Part shown: piece after piece, positions 1 to 6,300 of the stretch
Layout: each line of letters starts with the position of its first letter
Numbering within the stretch: the stretch's first letter is position 1
Assembly: GCA_035270785.1 (NCBI GenBank)
Contig: DATESN010000027.1
Location: 1-8,249, forward strand
Length of the DNA: 8,249 bases
Direction of reading: 5' to 3'
From: DATESN01 sp035270785
GTDB lineage: Bacteria > Bacillota > Clostridia > Lachnospirales > Lachnospiraceae
The notes under the pieces: model-generated
Told to the model about the DNA's origin: nothing
Seen by the model: only the letters and a program-made list of their open reading frames with translations
The model's database searches: none
Position numbers and translations under genes: made by a program

Positions 1-90
1 CCCTTGAAGACGACGAGGTAGATAGGACTAAGGTGTACGCACAGCAATGTGTTCAGCTGATAGTTACTAATCGGTCGAGGGCTTATCCTA
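1..90 (+). rRNA. 23S ribosomal RNA, 3' end (partial)
   Basis: The first ~90 bases match the conserved 3' end of bacterial 23S rRNA as I remember it: a CTTGAAGACGACGAGGTAGATAGG block, then TTCAGCTGATAGTTACTAATCGGTCGAGGGCTT. This is the domain VI tail. The final GCTTATCC is the segment expected to pair with the 5' end of 23S rRNA in the terminal helix, so the mature 3' end is placed at about 88-90 (inference, a few bases uncertain). The gene starts upstream of the window. No 5S rRNA gene follows before the terminator near 219-249, which is unusual for the common 16S-23S-5S order. Confidence 0.93.
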
Positions 91-218
91 ACGGTATATG
101 TAGTGTAACAAAGTGTAAGAGCTTTGTCAGATGATAACTTGTTTTTTAGGAAGCAAGAAAAAGATTAAATTTCAATGTTCGGTTTTGAAGGTATAATTTT
201 ATAATTATGCAAGATGAG
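91..218 (+). other. 23S rRNA trailer / processing region, no 5S rRNA
   Basis: This stretch lies between the 23S 3' end and the operon terminator and has no plausible coding frame. It can form small hairpins: ACAAAG at 108-113 with CTTTGT at 122-127, and CTTGTTT at 138-144 with AAGCAAG at 151-157 (one G-U pair). The segment around 174-193 (TGTTCGGTTTTGAAGGTAT) resembles the 3' arms that pair with rRNA leader or spacer boxA-type sequences in Firmicutes pre-rRNA, so it is probably part of an RNase processing stem (inference). I searched by eye for the conserved 5S core and for tRNA T-arm sequence and found neither. Confidence 0.55.
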
Positions 219-249
219 CTATATTTGTCAATTCAAATATAGTTTTTTT
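219..249 (+). terminator. Rho-independent terminator of the rRNA operon
   Basis: A perfect 9-bp stem, CTATATTTG (219-227) with CAAATATAG (234-242), encloses a 6-base loop and is followed directly by seven T residues (243-249). The stem is AT-rich but the layout is that of an intrinsic terminator. It ends the rRNA transcript before the cheV promoter. Confidence 0.85.
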
Positions 250-285
250 ATTTTATAGTTTTGTCTGTATTATTTTGTCAACTTA

Positions 286-294
286 TGATATAAT
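286..294 (+). promoter_or_regulatory. Candidate extended -10 promoter of cheV
   Basis: TGATATAAT gives a consensus TATAAT (289-294) with the upstream TGN of an extended -10 element. No good -35 box sits at 16-18 bases; the nearest TTGTCT (261-266) is 22 bases away. Extended -10 promoters can work with a weak -35. Transcription would start near 301, giving a leader of about 50 bases. A motility-sigma (sigma-D type) promoter was not seen. Confidence 0.5.
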
Positions 295-339
295 TCAGTT
301 ATATTATGTATAGAATCATTGTATTTTAATAAAAATAAT

Positions 340-345
340 GAGGTG
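340..345 (+). promoter_or_regulatory. Ribosome binding site that sets the cheV start
   Basis: GAGGTG lies six bases before the ATG at 352. It decides between this ATG and the in-frame TTG at 319, which would put the binding site inside the coding region and has no binding site of its own. Confidence 0.8.
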
Positions 346-351
346 AAAATC

Positions 352-1245
352 ATGGATAATAAAATTCTTCTTGAAAATGGAACAAACGAGTTAGAGGTAC
401 TTGAATTTACATTAGGTGGTAACGCATATGGAATTAATGTTGCTAAGATTAGAGAAATTATTCCTTATCAAGCGGTTACTCCAATACCTAATGCACATCC
501 TAGTATTGAAGGAATATTTATGCCACGTGATATAATGATTACCGCCATTGACCTAAGTAATTGCTTACAACGTGGTGAGGCAAATCCATCTGGATTATTT
601 ATTATAACTAATTTCAATAAATTAGATATTGCTTTTCATGTAGATTCAGTTACTGGAATTCATAGGGTTTCTTGGAAAGATATTATTAAACCTAATGTAA
701 CAGTATCAAGTGCAGAGGATGGTATTTCTACAGGTATCATTAAAATGAACGATAAATTAATTATTATTCTTGATTTTGAAAAAATTGTTTCAGATATTAA
801 TCCTGAAACAGGATTAAGAATGAAGGATATTGAAGAACTAGGTGATAGAACTCGTAATAATGTTCCAATCTTGATTGCTGAAGATTCTCCACTGTTGAAC
901 AAATTAATAGTTAATTCTTTAAAAAAGGCAGGATATTATAATTTGATTCATACTGAAAATGGGCAAGAAGCGTGGGATATTATAATGGACTGTAAACAAA
1001 AAGGTACACTAGAAGAGCATGTGGGATGTGTTATTACGGATATCGAAATGCCATTAATGGATGGACATAGACTTACTAAATTAATCAAAGAAGATGATGC
1101 AACAAAGAATATTCCAGTTATTATTTTTTCATCATTAGTTAATGAAGATATGAGGAAAAAAGGGAATGCTCTTGGAGCAGATGCGCAACTATCGAAACCA
1201 GAGATTGGTAATTTAGTTAGGGAAATTGATAAGTTAGTATTTTAA
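352..1245 (+). CDS. cheV: CheV chemotaxis coupling protein (CheW domain plus receiver domain)
   Basis: A 297-residue cytoplasmic protein that links chemoreceptors to the kinase CheA and supports adaptation through its own phosphorylation. Residues ~10-160 form a CheW-like domain (VLEFTLGGNAYGINVAKIREII near the start). Residues ~170-297 form a CheY-like receiver domain: acidic pair E177-D178 in ILIAEDS, phosphoacceptor D230 in VITDIEMPLMDG, S260 at the conserved Thr/Ser position, and K282 in LSKPE. All active-site positions are present, so phosphorylation by CheA is expected. The length fits CheV (about 300). The start is ATG 352, with GAGGTG six bases upstream; an in-frame TTG at 319 would add 11 residues but lacks a binding site. 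The gene appears monocistronic, between the rRNA terminator and its own terminator at 1258-1286. No other chemotaxis gene is in the window. Confidence 0.96.
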   Translation: MDNKILLENGTNELEVLEFTLGGNAYGINVAKIREIIPYQAVTPIPNAHPSIEGIFMPRDIMITAIDLSNCLQRGEANPSGLFIITNFNKLDIAFHVDSVTGIHRVSWKDIIKPNVTVSSAEDGISTGIIKMNDKLIIILDFEKIVSDINPETGLRMKDIEELGDRTRNNVPILIAEDSPLLNKLIVNSLKKAGYYNLIHTENGQEAWDIIMDCKQKGTLEEHVGCVITDIEMPLMDGHRLTKLIKEDDATKNIPVIIFSSLVNEDMRKKGNALGADAQLSKPEIGNLVREIDKLVF

Positions 1246-1256
1246 TTACATATAAT
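1226..1256 (+). promoter_or_regulatory. Candidate promoter for the sirtuin-like gene, abutting the cheV terminator
   Basis: TTGATA (1226-1231) and a perfect TATAAT (1251-1256) are separated by 19 bases, slightly long. TATAAT ends one base before the terminator stem. The start site would fall at about 1262-1264, inside the 5' arm of the terminator, so transcripts from here would carry only an 8-bp remnant of the hairpin at their 5' end. Because the terminator otherwise isolates the next gene and only 20 bases separate them, a promoter in this position makes sense. This is inference from sequence alone. Confidence 0.45.
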
Positions 1257-1257
1257 A

Positions 1258-1286
1258 AAAAGACCGGGATGATTTCCCGGTCTTTT
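1258..1286 (+). terminator. Strong intrinsic terminator after cheV
   Basis: A perfect 12-bp inverted repeat, AAAAGACCGGGA (1258-1269) and TCCCGGTCTTTT (1275-1286), has a 5-base TGATT loop. The core GACCGGGA/TCCCGGTC is GC-rich and is followed by T residues. It starts 12 bases after the cheV stop. The A/T ends make it potentially active in both directions. The gap between its end and the next start codon is only 20 bases. Confidence 0.93.
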
Positions 1287-1306
1287 ATATAGAATGAGAG
1301 ACGCTT

Positions 1307-2101
1307 ATGTGGGATAATAATGAAATTTTAATGGAGAAGATAATAAATTCAGAAATGATTTTGATTGGAATTGGAAGTGAGTTTTCTAATAGACTTGATA
1401 AAATAGAACAAACAAAACTTTATCATAAGATTTCCAATGATTTGGAAATAGAAGATATAAAAGGTACTAACTATTTTCCATATGTAATTTATGATTTTTT
1501 AAAGAAAAATAAATTTGATAGGATATTAAAAGGGTATCATCAATTAGCAAGTAAATTGATAGATAAAAACTTTTTTATAATATCGACCAATATGGATGAT
1601 TTGATATGGAAATCTAATCTAGACAAGGAAAGAATCGTTGCACCTTGCGGTGGATATCAATATCTTCAATGTAGTCAAGGCTGCTGCAATAAATTAGAAG
1701 ATAGTAAAGAAATATCGGATGATTTTATAACACAAATTATAAATATTGATAATTGCAAAAACATTATTTTTCCTCAATGTAAAAATTGTGGATCGGATTT
1801 AGTATTCAATAATACTTTAAATAACAAATATGTGGAAGATGGCTATTTGTCCCAATGGGAGAAATACACTACATGGCTTCAAGGTACATTGAATAAAAGT
1901 ATTTGTATTATAGAGTTAGGTGTAGATATGACATATCCGTCTGTTATAAGGTGGCCATTTGAAAAGATTAACTTTTACAATCAAAAATCTTCTTTCTTTC
2001 GAGTAAATGAAAGGTTGTATCAATTATCAGAAGAACTTAAAGAAAAAGGTGCTTCCATACAAGAAAATGCCTTAGACTTTATTGTAAATAAGTTTGTCTA
2101 A
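1307..2101 (+). CDS. Divergent SIR2-like (sirtuin) protein, possibly SirTM-related
   Basis: 264 residues. The order of sirtuin landmarks is retained. A glycine-rich nucleotide loop is at 19-27 (LIGIGSEFS, in place of GAGIS). STNMDD at 93-98 replaces the TQNID motif. Cysteine pairs C122/C126 (or C127) and C158/C161 form a likely zinc site. A C-terminal IIELGVDMTYP (201-211) and FFRVN (230-234) match the late Rossmann strands. Key differences: the PDFR motif after the first loop is missing, and the usual catalytic His-Gly is Cys-Gly (C114-G115 in VAPCGGY). Class M sirtuins (SirTM), which ADP-ribosylate lipoylated GcvH-like proteins, also lack this His, and the flanking pattern resembles them, but no macrodomain, GcvH-L or LplA gene is nearby. 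The substrate is unknown; it may be an NAD-dependent transferase, a deacylase or an NAD sensor. The start ATG follows a weak GAGAG; M9 at 1331 is an alternative. There is no signal peptide, so it is probably cytoplasmic. Confidence 0.75.
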   Translation: MWDNNEILMEKIINSEMILIGIGSEFSNRLDKIEQTKLYHKISNDLEIEDIKGTNYFPYVIYDFLKKNKFDRILKGYHQLASKLIDKNFFIISTNMDDLIWKSNLDKERIVAPCGGYQYLQCSQGCCNKLEDSKEISDDFITQIINIDNCKNIIFPQCKNCGSDLVFNNTLNNKYVEDGYLSQWEKYTTWLQGTLNKSICIIELGVDMTYPSVIRWPFEKINFYNQKSSFFRVNERLYQLSEELKEKGASIQENALDFIVNKFV

Positions 2102-2122
2102 TAGGTATATCTATGATAAAAT
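2094..2122 (+). promoter_or_regulatory. Candidate promoter of the 612-residue membrane protein gene
   Basis: TTGTCT (2094-2099), overlapping the last codons of the sirtuin-like gene, is followed after 17 bases by TAAAAT (2117-2122), with the TG of an extended -10 element at 2114-2115. The start would be near 2129, giving a leader of about 37 bases that contains GGAGG (2154-2158). The downstream gene may therefore be transcribed independently as well as by read-through. Confidence 0.5.
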
Positions 2123-2165
2123 TACAATGTTATATTTCTAAAGAAAAGGATATGGAGGTAATTCC

Positions 2166-4004
2166 ATGAGTACGAATGAAGAATATTTAGATGGTTTATT
2201 GAAATCACTTTCTAATAGTGATGAAAATTCGGTAATCGATCAAAAACCTTCTATTTCAGATAATAAGCAGGAACAAGATAATTCTATTTCGGAATTAGAA
2301 GATTTATTAGCAAGTCTAGATGAATTGAATAATTTAGATGAAACTGATCATTTAGAGGCTTCCGCTGTTCCTGATAATGCAGTTGGTGTAGATGATTCCA
2401 ATGAAAGTTATAATATTCATAATGATGAATTAATAGATTTTATGGATGAAAATAGAGATGTAACAGAACTACTTGATACAATGGAAGGCGATGATGAATT
2501 AGCTGAAATTAATGCGTTATTAAAAAAATCGGATAATAATGAATTAGTGGATGATGATATGCTAGCATTATTAGAAAGCGTTTCAGACGATAGTAATTCA
2601 ACGAGTAGTGATTTTAGCGAAGACTTTGATATTTTTGCAATGGAATCGATGGAAGAGTTTCATCACGAACAGGATAATTTGTCTTCAAAAGATGAGGAAA
2701 TTGGGAATTCTGAGATTGATGCATTATTACAAGATGAAGCTACAGATTCTCATAAAAAAAGCAAACATAGAAAAGTAAAAAAAGAGAAAACTAAAAAAGA
2801 GAATGCAAGAAAAAGGAATGAATCAGAAGAACAAGAGAATGTAATAGGAAACAATATAAATGAAATTCAGGATCTAGATTTTTTAAATGGAGAACCACCT
2901 AAAAAACAAGGGTTTTTAAAAAGGTTTTTTGGTTCTTTTTTAGAAGAAGAAATGGAAGTTGCAGAAACAATTCTAGAAGAAATAGCAGAGGATGACAACA
3001 TGGCAATTCTTAAAGCCATGGAAGAAGAAGATAATAAAGAATCTAAAAAAGGTAAAAACAAAAAAGATAAAAAAAATAAGAAAGAGAAAGGAAAAAATAC
3101 TAAGTTATCAGATGATGATGACGACGAGGAAATTGATAATAAAAAGGGTAAGACCAAAAAGAAAGAAAAGAAAGTTAAAAATATAATACCAGAGGAACCA
3201 AGTAAAAAAATACCTATCAAAAAAATGGTACCTATTTTTATTATAAGTTTTACATTTATGGCTATCATGATACTTTTATCTAGCACAATTCCTAATATGA
3301 TAGAACTAAAATCTGCCAGAAATGCTTACTATAATAAAGACTATAAAGTAGCTTATGAAGAGCTATCTGGTAAGGAATTAAATAAAAGTGATCAAATCAT
3401 TTTTCAAAAAGCAAATTTAGTAATGCAACTTCAGAGAAAATGGAATTCTTATGAAAATTTTACAATTATGAATAAGAAATTAGAAGCATTAAATGCATTA
3501 TTGCAAGGGGCTTCTAGATATAATGAACTTTTGGTTTTATCGGAAGAATATAGTGTTGTAGAAGAGTTTACGAATATTTACAATGAAATTATGGACGAAC
3601 TAAAAAACACTTATCAATTAACAGAGGATGATATTAAAAAAATAATTTTATATGAAGATCCAATTACATATTCGAAAGTATTACAATCCATTATTGCTGG
3701 AACTGGACCTAATATTCCTTTGAATACAACCACTAAAAATGGTTCCAATGCTTCTGGTACTGAAATAATAAAAAATACTTATGTAGATAATGTTCATGAC
3801 GTACTAGTTCAAGAAGAAGATATTCTAGATCAGTTAAAAGAAAATACTAACTCCATGAAGGAAGTCAGTAATGAAAATAGTAATGAGCCTGGTATAGATC
3901 AAAGCGCCACACAAAATGCCATAAATGGGGACAAAGAATTGTTTTATGGTGAGGTTAAAGGAAAAGATGGTAGCATAATAGTTCCTAATGATATTAGCCG
4001 ATAA
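2166..4004 (+). CDS. Single-pass membrane protein with EIDALL-like motif array and TPR-like outer domain, function unknown
   Basis: 612 residues; I do not recognise a named family. Residues 1-195 are very acidic and probably disordered. They carry recurring short hydrophobic motifs: YLDGLLKSL (7-15), ELEDLLASL (43-51), VTELLDTM (99-106), EINALLK (114-120), MLALLES (132-138) and EIDALLQ (183-189). Lysine-rich blocks follow at 197-216, 291-313 and 326-338, broken by an acidic run D316-D320. A likely amphipathic stretch (GFLKRFFGSFLEEE, 249-262) lies between them. One membrane span covers about 354-375. The lysines before it predict a cytoplasmic N-terminus and an external C-terminus. Residues ~382-510 look helical and TPR-like (ARNAYYNKDYKVAYEEL), followed by an Asn/Ser/Thr-rich tail. 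The start is ATG 2166, seven bases after GGAGG. The EIDALL motif recalls the CheY-binding N-terminal peptide of FliM and FliY, which is of interest given nearby cheV. A cell-envelope or secretion scaffold is an alternative. Confidence 0.85.
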   Translation: MSTNEEYLDGLLKSLSNSDENSVIDQKPSISDNKQEQDNSISELEDLLASLDELNNLDETDHLEASAVPDNAVGVDDSNESYNIHNDELIDFMDENRDVTELLDTMEGDDELAEINALLKKSDNNELVDDDMLALLESVSDDSNSTSSDFSEDFDIFAMESMEEFHHEQDNLSSKDEEIGNSEIDALLQDEATDSHKKSKHRKVKKEKTKKENARKRNESEEQENVIGNNINEIQDLDFLNGEPPKKQGFLKRFFGSFLEEEMEVAETILEEIAEDDNMAILKAMEEEDNKESKKGKNKKDKKNKKEKGKNTKLSDDDDDEEIDNKKGKTKKKEKKVKNIIPEEPSKKIPIKKMVPIFIISFTFMAIMILLSSTIPNMIELKSARNAYYNKDYKVAYEELSGKELNKSDQIIFQKANLVMQLQRKWNSYENFTIMNKKLEALNALLQGASRYNELLVLSEEYSVVEEFTNIYNEIMDELKNTYQLTEDDIKKIILYEDPITYSKVLQSIIAGTGPNIPLNTTTKNGSNASGTEIIKNTYVDNVHDVLVQEEDILDQLKENTNSMKEVSNENSNEPGIDQSATQNAINGDKELFYGEVKGKDGSIIVPNDISR

Positions 4005-4022
4005 TCGTAGTCAATGGTTCAG

Positions 4023-4032
4023 TAGTTAACTA
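4023..4032. repeat. Short perfect palindrome upstream of hisH
   Basis: TAGTTAACTA is a 10-bp perfect palindrome in the 57-base gap before hisH. It could be an operator half or whole site, but short AT-rich palindromes occur often by chance and no promoter is clearly placed around it. Confidence 0.2.
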
Positions 4033-4061
4033 AGGATAAGACTTGAAAGGACTAATAGAAG

Positions 4062-4682
4062 ATGATTGCAATTATTGATTATGATGCAGGAAATATAAAA
4101 AGTGTAGAAAAGGCAATTCAGTTATTTGGAGAAGAAGTGATAGTGACAAGAGATCGAGAAACACTTCTTAAGGCAGAAAAAGTAATTTTACCAGGAGTAG
4201 GGTCTTTTGGTGATGCCATGGTAAAGATAAGGAAATATGGATTAGATGATATGATCAAAGAAGTTATAAATAAAGGAACTCCTTTTTTAGGCATCTGTCT
4301 AGGGCTACAACTGCTATTTGATAGAAGCAATGAGTGTGAAGGAGTAAAGGGTCTTGGAGTTTTAAAAGGTGAAATCCTTCGAATACCTAATGGTAAGGAT
4401 ATAAAAGTGCCTCATATTGGTTGGAATTCTTTAAAATATCCTAATTGTGGGATATTATTTCAAGGGATACCAGAAGATTCTTATGTATACTTTGTGCATT
4501 CCTATTATTTGAACGCAGAAGATCAAAGTATAGTAACGGCAACGACGGATTATAGTACCTTAATACATGCTAGCGTTGAAAAAGATAATGTTTATGCATG
4601 TCAATTTCATCCTGAAAAGAGTTCGGATGTTGGATTGAAGATTTTAAAGAATTTCATAGGAATTAATAGGGAGGAAAAATAG
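4062..4682 (+). CDS. hisH: Imidazole glycerol phosphate synthase, glutamine amidotransferase subunit
   Basis: 206 residues, the normal length for HisH. This class I glutamine amidotransferase releases ammonia from glutamine and passes it to HisF in the fifth step of histidine synthesis, which also feeds AICAR to purine synthesis. The catalytic triad is complete: nucleophile C79 in FLGICLGLQ, with H183 and E185 in QFHPEKS. The oxyanion-strand motif LPGVGSFGD (43-51) and the VPHIGWN segment (117-122) are present. The ATG at 4062 is preceded by AAAGG at 4046-4050, 11 bases away, a fairly weak site. The stop codon directly abuts the hisF start, so the two subunits are translationally linked, as suits a 1:1 complex. 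No clear promoter was seen in the 57 bases upstream, and no terminator follows the preceding gene. Confidence 0.97.
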   Translation: MIAIIDYDAGNIKSVEKAIQLFGEEVIVTRDRETLLKAEKVILPGVGSFGDAMVKIRKYGLDDMIKEVINKGTPFLGICLGLQLLFDRSNECEGVKGLGVLKGEILRIPNGKDIKVPHIGWNSLKYPNCGILFQGIPEDSYVYFVHSYYLNAEDQSIVTATTDYSTLIHASVEKDNVYACQFHPEKSSDVGLKILKNFIGINREEK

Positions 4683-5444
4683 ATGCACACAAAAAGAATC
4701 ATTCCATGTTTAGATGTATATAATGGAAGAGTTGTAAAGGGTGTTAATTTTGTAAATTTGATTGATGCAGGTGATCCTGTTGAAGCTGCTGCAGCTTATG
4801 ATAAAGCAGGGGCAGATGAACTGGTCTTTCTTGATATAACGGCCTCTTCCGATGGGAGAGAAACGGTTATTGATATGGTTAGAAAAGTGGCAGAAAAAGT
4901 GTTTATACCTTTTACTGTGGGAGGCGGTATTCGTACGGTAGAAGATTTTAAAGCAATCTTACGAGAAGGTGCGGATAAAGTAGCTGTCAATTCAGCGGCA
5001 ATTATGAATCCTCAATTAATTAGTGATGCGGCTGATAAGTTTGGAAGGCAATGTGTTGTTGTTGCAATTGATGCAAAAAAAAGGATGGACGGATCAGGCT
5101 GGAATATTTTTAAAAATGGTGGACGTATTGATATGGGAATTGACGCTGTAGAGTGGGCGATAAAGGCATGCAAACTTGGTGCTGGAGAAATACTACTAAC
5201 AAGCATGGATTGCGATGGAACTAAATTAGGTTATGATAACGAGTTAACAAGAATAGTTTCAGAAAGTATATCCATTCCTGTGATTGCTTCTGGCGGGGCT
5301 GGAACAAAAGAACATTTTTATGATACATTAACAGAAGGAAAAGCGGACGCAGCATTGGCGGCCTCCTTATTTCATTTTAAAGAATTAGAGATAAAAGAAG
5401 TGAAAGAGTACTTAAGGGGTAGAGGTGTTTCTGTTAGGTTATAA
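4683..5444 (+). CDS. hisF: Imidazole glycerol phosphate synthase, cyclase subunit
   Basis: 253 residues, the usual HisF length. This (beta/alpha)8-barrel enzyme uses ammonia from HisH to convert PRFAR into imidazole glycerol phosphate and AICAR. Catalytic D11 (PCLDV) and D130 (VAIDAK) are present, as are K19 (RVVKG) and D176 (TSMDCDGT), at the same numbers as the well-studied Thermotoga enzyme. Phosphate-binding glycine motifs appear at FTVGGGIR (77-84) and ASGGAG (202-207), reflecting the half-barrel duplication. The start ATG comes directly after the hisH stop, with a strong AGGGAGG (4668-4674) inside the hisH end, eight bases away. The gene is followed 29 bases later by ung. The other histidine genes are not in the window. 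Confidence 0.98.
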   Translation: MHTKRIIPCLDVYNGRVVKGVNFVNLIDAGDPVEAAAAYDKAGADELVFLDITASSDGRETVIDMVRKVAEKVFIPFTVGGGIRTVEDFKAILREGADKVAVNSAAIMNPQLISDAADKFGRQCVVVAIDAKKRMDGSGWNIFKNGGRIDMGIDAVEWAIKACKLGAGEILLTSMDCDGTKLGYDNELTRIVSESISIPVIASGGAGTKEHFYDTLTEGKADAALAASLFHFKELEIKEVKEYLRGRGVSVRL

Positions 5445-5473
5445 ATTTATAATAGAATAGGAAGAATAAACAT

Positions 5474-6154
5474 ATGATTCCCATAAATAATGATTGGTTC
5501 ATACCGTTACAAGCTGAATTTCAAAAAGAGTATTTCAAAAGATTAGTTAAAAAGGTTCAGGAGGAATATAGCAACCATTGTATTTTCCCAGAAGAAGACG
5601 ATATTTATAATGCCTTCCATTTAACCCCTTTTCATGAAGTGAAGGTAGTTATGATTGGTCAAGATCCCTATCATAATATGGGACAAGCACATGGGCTCTG
5701 TTTTTCAGTAAAGCCTGAGATGAAGATACCACCATCTCTGATTAATATTTATAAAGAATTAAGAGATGATGTAGGAATTCCTATTGCGAATAATGGTTAT
5801 TTAGTGAATTGGGCAAAACAAGGGGTACTGATGTTAAATACTGTTTTAACAGTACGTGCTCATGAAGCAAACTCTCATCGTGGAATTGGATGGGAAGAGT
5901 TTAGTGACGCCGTTATTAAGTTATTAAATAAAGAAGATAGGCCAATTGTATTTATATTATGGGGCGGACCGGCACAAAAAAAAGGGACTATGCTAAACAA
6001 TCCAAAACACTTCATATTAAAGGCACCACATCCAAGTCCTCTGTCCTCTTATAGGGGCTTTTTTGGAAGCAAACCTTTTAGTAAAACGAATGAATTCTTA
6101 ATAAATAATAAGTTAAAACCCATCGATTGGAAAATTGAAGATATAGTAATGTAA
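5474..6154 (+). CDS. ung: Uracil-DNA glycosylase, family 1
   Basis: 226 residues, the typical length for family 1 UDG. It removes uracil from DNA (from cytosine deamination or dUTP misincorporation) and starts base-excision repair. The water-activating loop GQDPYH has general base D64 (62-67). F77 in GLCFSV stacks on uracil, N122 in LLNTVLT reads uracil, and HPSPLSSYRGF (186-196) is the leucine intercalation loop with catalytic H186. All active-site residues are intact. AGGAAG (5459-5464) lies nine bases before the ATG. It follows hisF after 29 bases with no terminator, so it is probably co-transcribed with hisHF; the link appears positional, not metabolic. Two tandem TAA stops end the gene. 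No clear terminator follows before the next promoter. Confidence 0.97.
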   Translation: MIPINNDWFIPLQAEFQKEYFKRLVKKVQEEYSNHCIFPEEDDIYNAFHLTPFHEVKVVMIGQDPYHNMGQAHGLCFSVKPEMKIPPSLINIYKELRDDVGIPIANNGYLVNWAKQGVLMLNTVLTVRAHEANSHRGIGWEEFSDAVIKLLNKEDRPIVFILWGGPAQKKGTMLNNPKHFILKAPHPSPLSSYRGFFGSKPFSKTNEFLINNKLKPIDWKIEDIVM

Positions 6155-6193
6155 TAATGAATAGGTATAAATGTGAAAATGAAAATATTGTAA

Positions 6194-6222
6194 TTGACAT
6201 ATTCGGGAATTGATTGTAAAGT
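6194..6222 (+). promoter_or_regulatory. Sigma-A type promoter of the TrmB-like regulator / lysA operon
   Basis: A consensus TTGACA (6194-6199) is followed after an ideal 17-base spacer by TAAAGT (6217-6222). The predicted start near 6229 gives a leader of about 70 bases, ending with AGGAG (6290-6294) six bases before the regulator start codon. This is the best-formed promoter in the window. Confidence 0.7.
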
Positions 6223-6237
6223 GTTCCTAAAGGGAAC
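6223..6237. promoter_or_regulatory. Inverted repeat at the transcription start, candidate operator
   Basis: GTTCC (6223-6227) and GGAAC (6233-6237) are separated by TAAAG. The outer bases GTG (6221-6223) and CAC (6238-6240) extend the symmetry if one base of asymmetry is allowed. The repeat begins right after the -10 box and covers the predicted start site, a classic position for repression. Since the first gene encodes a DNA-binding protein, autoregulation is the simplest reading (inference). Confidence 0.4.
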
Positions 6238-6300
6238 CACTAAGAGGCGGTTGGATATTATAAATCTAAGTATTTATGATAACCACAACAGGAGCATTCC

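Noticed and set aside
91..218. Possible 5S rRNA or tRNA after 23S
   Set aside because: No 5S core (the conserved CCGAAC/GGTGGC-type segments) and no T-arm GTTCRA with matching acceptor stem were found; GTTCGG near 178 lacks the rest of a tRNA.
319..351. Upstream TTG start for cheV, adding 11 residues
   Set aside because: GAGGTG at 340-345 is spaced perfectly for ATG 352 and lies inside the longer version; the extra residues do not look like part of CheV and TTG has no binding site.
2992..3186. 64-residue lysine/arginine-rich frame on the + strand inside the membrane protein gene
   Set aside because: Shifted-frame reading of A-rich codons; no independent start signal. I keep only the remark on slippage.
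2867..3286. 139-residue open frame on the - strand
   Set aside because: It is the Ser/Leu/Phe-rich complement of lysine- and aspartate-rich codons of the membrane protein gene, low in complexity and with no binding site support.
1307..4004. Mobile or defence island around the sirtuin-like gene
   Set aside because: SIR2 domains occur in several phage-defence systems, but there is no partner nuclease, helicase, Argonaute or TIR gene, no repeats and no base-composition change; the neighbours are chromosomal housekeeping genes.
6155..6300. Riboswitch (lysine type) or T-box upstream of the regulator-lysA operon
   Set aside because: The transcribed leader is only about 70 bases, has no T-box motif and no terminator hairpin, and is too short for the lysine aptamer.
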